The position numbers and the translations under genes are program-made. A stretch of 9,661 nucleotides of DNA from JBGPIT01 sp041485125. GTDB taxonomy: Bacteria; Desulfobacterota; Binatia; UTPRO1. The notes beneath the pieces were generated by a model. The model did not search any database. It had not been told where the DNA came from and saw only the letters and a program-made list of their open reading frames with translations. Below, in pieces: positions 5,479 through 9,661 of this stretch. Position 1 is the stretch's first letter; each line of letters opens with the position of its first letter. The stretch is taken from NCBI GenBank assembly GCA_041485125.1, contig JBGPIT010000182.1, positions 1-9,661 on the forward strand. Direction: 5' to 3'.

Positions 5479-8307
5479 TCACGAGCATCCGCTCGTGGCG
5501 CCGCAGTTGAGACATTTGTAGCAGCTGCCGTTGCGGATCATGATCGAGCCGCAGTCGGAGCAGCTCGGCGCGTCCGCTTGTGGACTGAAGCTGAACGCCG
5601 TCGTCCGCGACGCGCCCTCCCCCGTTCCCTGCGTCACCGGCGCACCGGCATCGACGCCGATCGCGCGCGCCTCGACGGCGGGTAACGCCGTCGCCGCTGG
5701 CGTGACCTCGTTGATACCCACCTCGCGACGCTGATCCGCCGACAGGAAGCGCGCGCCGAGGAAGCGGAAGATGTAGTCGGTCAGCGACTTCGCCATCGGG
5801 ATCTCGGGGTTCTTGGTGAAGCCCGACGGCTCGAACCGGACGTGCGCGAACTTGTTGACCAAGACCTCGAGCGGCACGCCGTATTGCAGCGCCATCGACG
5901 TGAGCGTGGCGATCGTGTCCATCAAGCCGGAGATCGTGCTGCCCTCCTTCGCCATCTTGATGAAGATCTCGCCCGGCGTGCCGTCGTCGTAGAAGCCGAC
6001 GTGGATGTAGCCCTCGTGTCCGGCGATATCGAACTTGTGGCGGAACGACTGGCAGTCGTTGGCGAGACGGCGCCGCACCGGCTGGAACTCCGGCGCCGCG
6101 GCGGCGGCCGCCGCCGCCGCGGCGCTCGCCGACGGCGAGGCGGTGTTCAACGGCTGCGTCTGCTTGCAGCCGTCGCGGTAGATCGCGATCGCCTTGACGC
6201 CCTGACGCCACGCCTCGACGTAGGCCTCGATGATGTCGCCCACCGTCGCCTCGGGGGGCAGGTTGACGGTCTTCGAGATCGCGCCCGAGATGAACGGCTG
6301 CACCGCGCCCATCATGCGGATGTGGCCGAGGTAGTGGATCGAGCGGGCGCCCTTCGCGGGGCGGAACGCGCAGTCGAAGACGGCGAGATGCTCGTCGGCG
6401 AGCTTCGGCGCGCCCTCGATCGTCTCTTGCTCGTCGATGTACTCGACGATCTCCTGCACCTCACGGGTCTCGTAGCCGAGACGGCGGAGCGCCCGCGGCA
6501 CGGTGTTGTTGACGAGCTTCAAGAGACCGCCGCCGACGAGCTTCTTGTACTTCACGAGCGCGATGTCGGGCTCGATGCCGGTGGTGTCGCAGTCCATCAT
6601 GAAGGCGATCGTGCCGGTCGGCGCGAGCACCGTCGCCTGCGAGTTGCGGAAACCCTGGCGCTCGCCGGTCGTGAGCGCTTCGTCCCACGCCCGGCGCGCT
6701 TCGCTCAGGAGCTCGAGCGGCACCAGCGCCGGATCGATCTTGTGCGCGGCGGCGCGGTGCTTGCCGATCACCCGCAGCATCGCCTCGCGGTTGATCGCGT
6801 AGCCGCTGAACGGGCCCATGGCCCCGGCGATCCTCGCCGATTGGAGGTAGGCCTCGCCGCACATCAGCGCGGTGATCGCGGCCGCGAAGTGCCGGCCGGC
6901 ATCGGAGTCGTACGGCAGGCCGAGCGACATCAGCAACGCCCCGAGATTGGCGTAGCCGAGCCCGAGCTCGCGGAAGGCGTGCGCGTTCTTCTCGATCTCG
7001 GGTGTCGGGTAGCTCGAGTGATCGACGACGATGTCTTGCGCCGTGATCAGCACGTCGACGGCATGACGGAACGCCGCGACGTCGAAGTCACCGCCGACGT
7101 CGATGAAGCGCATCAGGTTCAGCGACGCCAGGTTACAGGCCGAGTCGTCGAGGTGCATGTACTCGCTGCACGGGTTCGAGGCGTTGATCCGGCCGCTCTC
7201 CGGGCAGGTGTGCCAGTCGTTGATGATGGTGTCGAACTGCATGCCGGGGTCGCCGCATGCGTAGGTGGCGTCCGCGATCTCCTGCATGACCTTGGCCGCG
7301 GGGAAGGTGTCGGCGACCTCGCCGCTGGTCACGAAACGCGTGTGCCACTCGCCGTTGGCGAGGAACGTACGCATGAACTCGTCGGTGACCCGCACCGAGT
7401 TGTTGGCGTTCTGGAAGAAGACCGAGCCGTATGCGGCGCCGTCGATCGAGCTGTCGTAGCCGGCCGCGATCAAGGCGCGCGCCTTGCCCTCTTCCTCCGA
7501 CTTGCAGCGGACGAAGTCGAGAATGTCGGGATGGTCGACGTTGAGGACGACCATCTTCGCCGCGCGGCGCGTCTTGCCGCCCGATTTGATGACGCCGGCC
7601 GACGCGTCCGCGGCCTTCATGAACGACACCGGCCCCGACGCGGTGCCGCCGCCGCCCAATCGCTCGCGCGCCGAGCGGATGCGCGACAGGTTGACGCCCG
7701 ACCCCGAGCCGCCCTTGAAGATCACGCCCTCGCGCCGGTACCAGTCGAGGATCGAGTCCATCGTGTCCTGAACCGAGAGGATGAAGCAGGCGCTGCACTG
7801 CGGCTTCGGCTCGACGCCGACGTTGAACCACACCGGGCTGTTGAACGACGCCTTCTGGTGCAGGAGGATATGCGTGAGCTCGTCGGCGAAAGTCGCAGCG
7901 TCGGCCTGGGTCTGGAAGTAGCCTTGCTTCACGCCCCACGAGCGGATCGTGCCGACGACGCGGCCGATCAGCTGGCGCACGCTGCGCTCGCGCTGCGGCG
8001 TCCCGAGCGGCCCGCGGAAGTACTTCGAGACCACCACGTTGGTCGCGAGCTGCGTCCACGCCTTCGGGATCTCGACGTCGTGCTGCTCGAAGACGACCTC
8101 GCCCTTCTCACCGTAGATGACCGCGCTGCGGCGCTCCCACTCTACGGTGGTGTACGGATCGACTCCCGCCTCGGTGAAGGAGCGCTGGAGAGCGATGCCG
8201 CGCGGCTCCGCCGCCGGCGGCGCCACCTTCTCCGCGCCGATTGCTTGGTCCACGCGATTCACGTCTGCGTCCACCGCCACCCTGCTCGTTGCCAGCCCCT
8301 CCGCCAT
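5479..8307 (-). CDS. nrdJ: Class II (adenosylcobalamin-dependent) ribonucleotide reductase
   Basis: Reduces ribonucleotides to deoxyribonucleotides for DNA synthesis using a cobalamin-generated thiyl radical, so it works with or without oxygen. It has 942 residues. The catalytic barrel carries Asn378-Pro-Cys380-Ser-Glu382 (thiyl cysteine and its acid/base partners). The redox pair is Cys174 (in QCSACFIL) and Cys391 (SACNLASLNL); the 11-residue step from Cys380 to Cys391 matches known NrdJ enzymes. Substrate-binding blocks FKGGSGSGVNLSRIRS and LAPTGTIAFMMDCDTTGIEP are intact. Ten alanines (729-738) link the catalytic part to a C-terminal domain that ends in a zinc-ribbon-like cysteine cluster (Cys916, 919, 929, 932, 935, 941), which probably relays reducing equivalents. 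ATG 8305-8307 has GGAGGGGTGG 3 nt upstream; the frame runs 54 codons further but that part is unlike the family. Confidence 0.97.
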   Translation of the reverse strand: MAEGLATSRVAVDADVNRVDQAIGAEKVAPPAAEPRGIALQRSFTEAGVDPYTTVEWERRSAVIYGEKGEVVFEQHDVEIPKAWTQLATNVVVSKYFRGPLGTPQRERSVRQLIGRVVGTIRSWGVKQGYFQTQADAATFADELTHILLHQKASFNSPVWFNVGVEPKPQCSACFILSVQDTMDSILDWYRREGVIFKGGSGSGVNLSRIRSARERLGGGGTASGPVSFMKAADASAGVIKSGGKTRRAAKMVVLNVDHPDILDFVRCKSEEEGKARALIAAGYDSSIDGAAYGSVFFQNANNSVRVTDEFMRTFLANGEWHTRFVTSGEVADTFPAAKVMQEIADATYACGDPGMQFDTIINDWHTCPESGRINASNPCSEYMHLDDSACNLASLNLMRFIDVGGDFDVAAFRHAVDVLITAQDIVVDHSSYPTPEIEKNAHAFRELGLGYANLGALLMSLGLPYDSDAGRHFAAAITALMCGEAYLQSARIAGAMGPFSGYAINREAMLRVIGKHRAAAHKIDPALVPLELLSEARRAWDEALTTGERQGFRNSQATVLAPTGTIAFMMDCDTTGIEPDIALVKYKKLVGGGLLKLVNNTVPRALRRLGYETREVQEIVEYIDEQETIEGAPKLADEHLAVFDCAFRPAKGARSIHYLGHIRMMGAVQPFISGAISKTVNLPPEATVGDIIEAYVEAWRQGVKAIAIYRDGCKQTQPLNTASPSASAAAAAAAAAAPEFQPVRRRLANDCQSFRHKFDIAGHEGYIHVGFYDDGTPGEIFIKMAKEGSTISGLMDTIATLTSMALQYGVPLEVLVNKFAHVRFEPSGFTKNPEIPMAKSLTDYIFRFLGARFLSADQRREVGINEVTPAATALPAVEARAIGVDAGAPVTQGTGEGASRTTAFSFSPQADAPSCSDCGSIMIRNGSCYKCLNCGATSGCS

Positions 8308-8310
8308 CGT

Positions 8311-8320
8311 CCACCCCTCC
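8311..8320 (-). promoter_or_regulatory. Shine-Dalgarno site deciding the nrdJ start
   Basis: On the minus strand GGAGGGGTGG ends 3 nt before the ATG at 8305-8307. It favours this start over the longer open frame reaching back to 8469. Confidence 0.7.
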
Positions 8321-8380
8321 GCTCTCGCTGTTCTCGTTCGTGGGACCCGGACTGCCAAGCCGGTCGTGAATAAGGGCTCA

Positions 8381-8428
8381 TCCCAACATCTTGTATGCGA
8401 TGAAGTGGAGGTACACAACGGATGGTTG
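8381..8428 (-). promoter_or_regulatory. Candidate tandem NrdR boxes over the nrdJ promoter
   Basis: Two 16-bp windows resemble the NrdR consensus ACACWATATATWGTGT: 8381-8396 (contains CAACATCTTGT, about 11 of 16) and 8413-8428 (starts ACACAA, about 10 of 16). Their starts are 32 bp apart, three helical turns, as in known paired boxes. One covers the -35/-10 spacer and the other the expected start of transcription. NrdR repression of this gene is inference; the matches are imperfect. Confidence 0.4.
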
Positions 8429-8436
8429 GGTGTCAA
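8408..8436 (-). promoter_or_regulatory. Candidate nrdJ promoter
   Basis: On the minus strand a perfect -35 TTGACA (8431-8436) is followed after 17 nt by a poor -10, TACCTC (8408-8413). A seven-base A/T tract (8438-8444) just upstream of the -35 could act as an UP element. The leader would be about 90 nt. I see no cobalamin riboswitch in it. Confidence 0.55.
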
Positions 8437-8437
8437 C

Positions 8438-8477
8438 AAAAAAACACGCGCCGTTCGCGAAAACTTCACAGCGCGTG
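8438..8477 (-). terminator. Hairpin with T tract upstream of the nrdJ promoter
   Basis: CACGCGC (8445-8451) and GCGCGTG (8471-8477) form a 7-bp stem that, on the minus strand, is followed at once by seven T. It has the form of an intrinsic terminator that would shield nrdJ from transcription coming out of dciA on the antisense strand. Its loop holds a perfect palindrome TTCGCGAA (8454-8461), so a protein site is an alternative reading. Confidence 0.4.
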
Positions 8478-8498
8478 ACTGGCGATCGAACTGTGGTA

Positions 8499-8963
8499 AT
8501 GACGGCGATCGTGCGTGACGCTCCGACTCCCATCGCGGGCTTGCTGGCGCGCTGTCTCGACCGTGCCGCCGGTACCGACGGTGCCGCCGCGATCTGGCGC
8601 GCGTGGGACGATGCAGTGGGCGCGCAGATCGCGCGCCGCGCGCAGCCCGTCCGCCTGCGCGGCCGCACGCTCGTGGTCGCGGTGTCGAGCGCGCCCTGGA
8701 TGCAGGAGCTGCAGCTTCTGAAACCGACGATCCGCGCCGCGATCAACGCGCGACTTCCGCGCGAGCTGGTGCGCGACATGTTCTTCGTGCTCGCCGAAGG
8801 CTCGCCGGTTGCCGCACCCCCTCCACGCCGCGCCGCCGCGAAGGCCGCCGTCGAACGCTGCGCGCCGCCGCCGCGGACGGCCGAGCTCGACGCACTGCCC
8901 GAAGCGCTGCGCCGGAGCTTCGGCGACCTGCTCGCCGCCTGGCAACGGCGCGCGCGCGCATGA
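8499..8963 (+). CDS. DciA-like protein (DUF721 family)
   Basis: A 154-residue member of the DUF721/DciA family, whose proteobacterial members help load the replicative helicase DnaB at the origin. The family core spans residues 12 to about 100: WRAWDDAVGAQIARRAQPVRLRGRTLVVAVSS, then WMQELQLLKPTIRAAINARL and MFFVLAEG. This matches the usual layout of a Trp-containing helix, the LxVxVSSxxWxQEL strand and an IN-R segment. An Ala/Pro/Arg-rich linker and a C-terminal helix (LDALPEALRRSFGDLLAAW) follow. ATG 8499 is used. It has only a weak ribosome binding site, and an in-frame GTG at 8493 is an alternative. The gene diverges from nrdJ and overlaps the next gene by ATGA. Many actinobacterial homologues are recF-linked, which is not seen here. 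Confidence 0.85.
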   Translation: MTAIVRDAPTPIAGLLARCLDRAAGTDGAAAIWRAWDDAVGAQIARRAQPVRLRGRTLVVAVSSAPWMQELQLLKPTIRAAINARLPRELVRDMFFVLAEGSPVAAPPPRRAAAKAAVERCAPPPRTAELDALPEALRRSFGDLLAAWQRRARA

Positions 8964-9661
8964 GCACCACACGGGACGCGTTCGCCGATGCGGGCGGTCT
9001 CCGTCTCCACTACCTCGACTGGGGCACCGCCGGCATGCCGCCCCTGGTCTGCCTGCACGGCATCACGCAGACGGCGCACAGCTGGGACGAGGTCGCGCCG
9101 GCGCTCGCCACGAGCCAGCACGTCTACGCGCTCGACCAACGCGGCCACGGCGACTCCGCTTGGGCGCCCGACGGCGACTATCGCGTCGACACCCAGAGCC
9201 GCGACGTCGAGGCGTTCATCGCCGAGGTCGTCGGCCCGCCGGCGATCCTGGTCGCGCTCTCGATGGGCGGCCTGAACGCGATGACGATCGCGGCGCGCTC
9301 GCCGACCTTGGTGCGCGCGCTCGTCGTCGTCGACATCGCGCCCGAGGTGCAACGCCGCGGCGTCGACAGCATCCGGAGCTTCGTCGCCGCGACCGACGAG
9401 CTCGACTCCTTCGAGGCCTTCGTCGAGCGTGCCCACGCCTTCAACCCGCGCCGCTCGATCGAGAACATCCGCGACCGCTTGCGCCACAACCTCCGCCAGC
9501 TGCCGAACGGACGCTGGACCTGGAAGTACGATCCCGTGCTGCGCGACCCGTCGCGGATCGCCGGCACCACCGGCGATCTCTGGGAGCGCGTGCGCGCGAT
9601 CCGCTGCCCGATGCTGGTCGTGCGCGGCGCGGAGAGCGACATCCTCGCCCCGGAGGCCGCC
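8960..9661 (+). CDS. Alpha/beta hydrolase, 3' end beyond the window
   Basis: The first 234 codons of an alpha/beta hydrolase of the lipase/haloperoxidase/epoxide-hydrolase-like type. Visible features are the N-terminal strand GGLRLHYLDWG, the oxyanion motif LVCLHGITQTAHSW (His33-Gly34), the signature ALDQRGHGDS, the nucleophile elbow VALSMGGLNAM with Ser101, a lid region (about 135-195) and the acid-loop segment VVRGAESDILAPE just before the window end. The elbow has Ala in place of the first Gly of GxSxG, a tolerated variant. The catalytic His lies beyond the window. No signal peptide is seen, so it is probably cytoplasmic. The start ATG overlaps the dciA stop (ATGA), so the two are likely co-transcribed and coupled. 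Substrate unknown. Confidence 0.88.
   Translation, partial: MSTTRDAFADAGGLRLHYLDWGTAGMPPLVCLHGITQTAHSWDEVAPALATSQHVYALDQRGHGDSAWAPDGDYRVDTQSRDVEAFIAEVVGPPAILVALSMGGLNAMTIAARSPTLVRALVVVDIAPEVQRRGVDSIRSFVAATDELDSFEAFVERAHAFNPRRSIENIRDRLRHNLRQLPNGRWTWKYDPVLRDPSRIAGTTGDLWERVRAIRCPMLVVRGAESDILAPEAA

Noticed and set aside
5842..8373. 843-codon open frame on the plus strand, antisense to nrdJ
   Set aside because: Its translation is Arg/Asp/Val/Leu-rich without a domain, as expected from the GC-rich codon pattern of nrdJ on the opposite strand. nrdJ is complete with catalytic residues.
8308..8440. Cobalamin riboswitch upstream of nrdJ
   Set aside because: I looked because the enzyme needs B12, but the leader is short and I see no B12-box-like motif or the expected long folded structure.
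5479..8469. Longer 996-residue version of NrdJ starting at 8469
   Set aside because: The extra 54 residues cover the promoter region and are unlike the family. The ATG at 8307 has a strong Shine-Dalgarno site.

Overview
High-GC bacterial chromosome segment of conserved housekeeping genes. I see no mobile element, CRISPR array, tRNA or rRNA. The gene set fits a Gram-negative, deltaproteobacteria-like lineage (Myxococcota, Binatota or similar): an exported protein-L-isoaspartate methyltransferase, the divisome protein FtsB, a DciA/DUF721 protein, a B12-dependent ribonucleotide reductase and an SCP2 lipid-binding protein. That placement is inference only.

Left part (1-1947): the 3' end of a sulfonucleotide reductase gene (cysH, +) converges across a shared hairpin on an SCP2 gene (-). 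Next, on the minus strand, come an alpha/beta hydrolase whose nucleophile position is Gly instead of Ser, a pair of strong hairpins, and an isolated gene for a 27-residue protein that is half lysine. The lysine-rich gene has its own near-consensus promoter, a strong ribosome binding site and a terminator.

Middle (1948-5103): enolase (-, GTG start, unusual basic C-terminal extension) is divergent from ftsB (+). ftsB runs tail to tail into, and overlaps by 173 bp, an exported PCMT (-) with a 141-residue charged tail. The PCMT start overlaps the stop of gcvH (GTGA), so gcvH-pcm is a translationally coupled operon, and a clear sigma70-type promoter lies before gcvH.

Right part (5104-9661): a 427-bp non-coding stretch with three inverted repeats is followed by a complete class II ribonucleotide reductase gene (nrdJ, -). 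A 191-bp divergent spacer holds the nrdJ promoter, candidate NrdR boxes and a hairpin. Then come dciA (+) and, overlapping it by ATGA, an alpha/beta hydrolase cut by the window end (+).

There is no obvious large new system. The items most worth a second look are the stand-alone mini histone-H1-like gene, the serine-less hydrolase beside it, and two genes whose C-terminal extensions run through a terminator-like hairpin (enolase) or into the neighbouring gene (PCMT).
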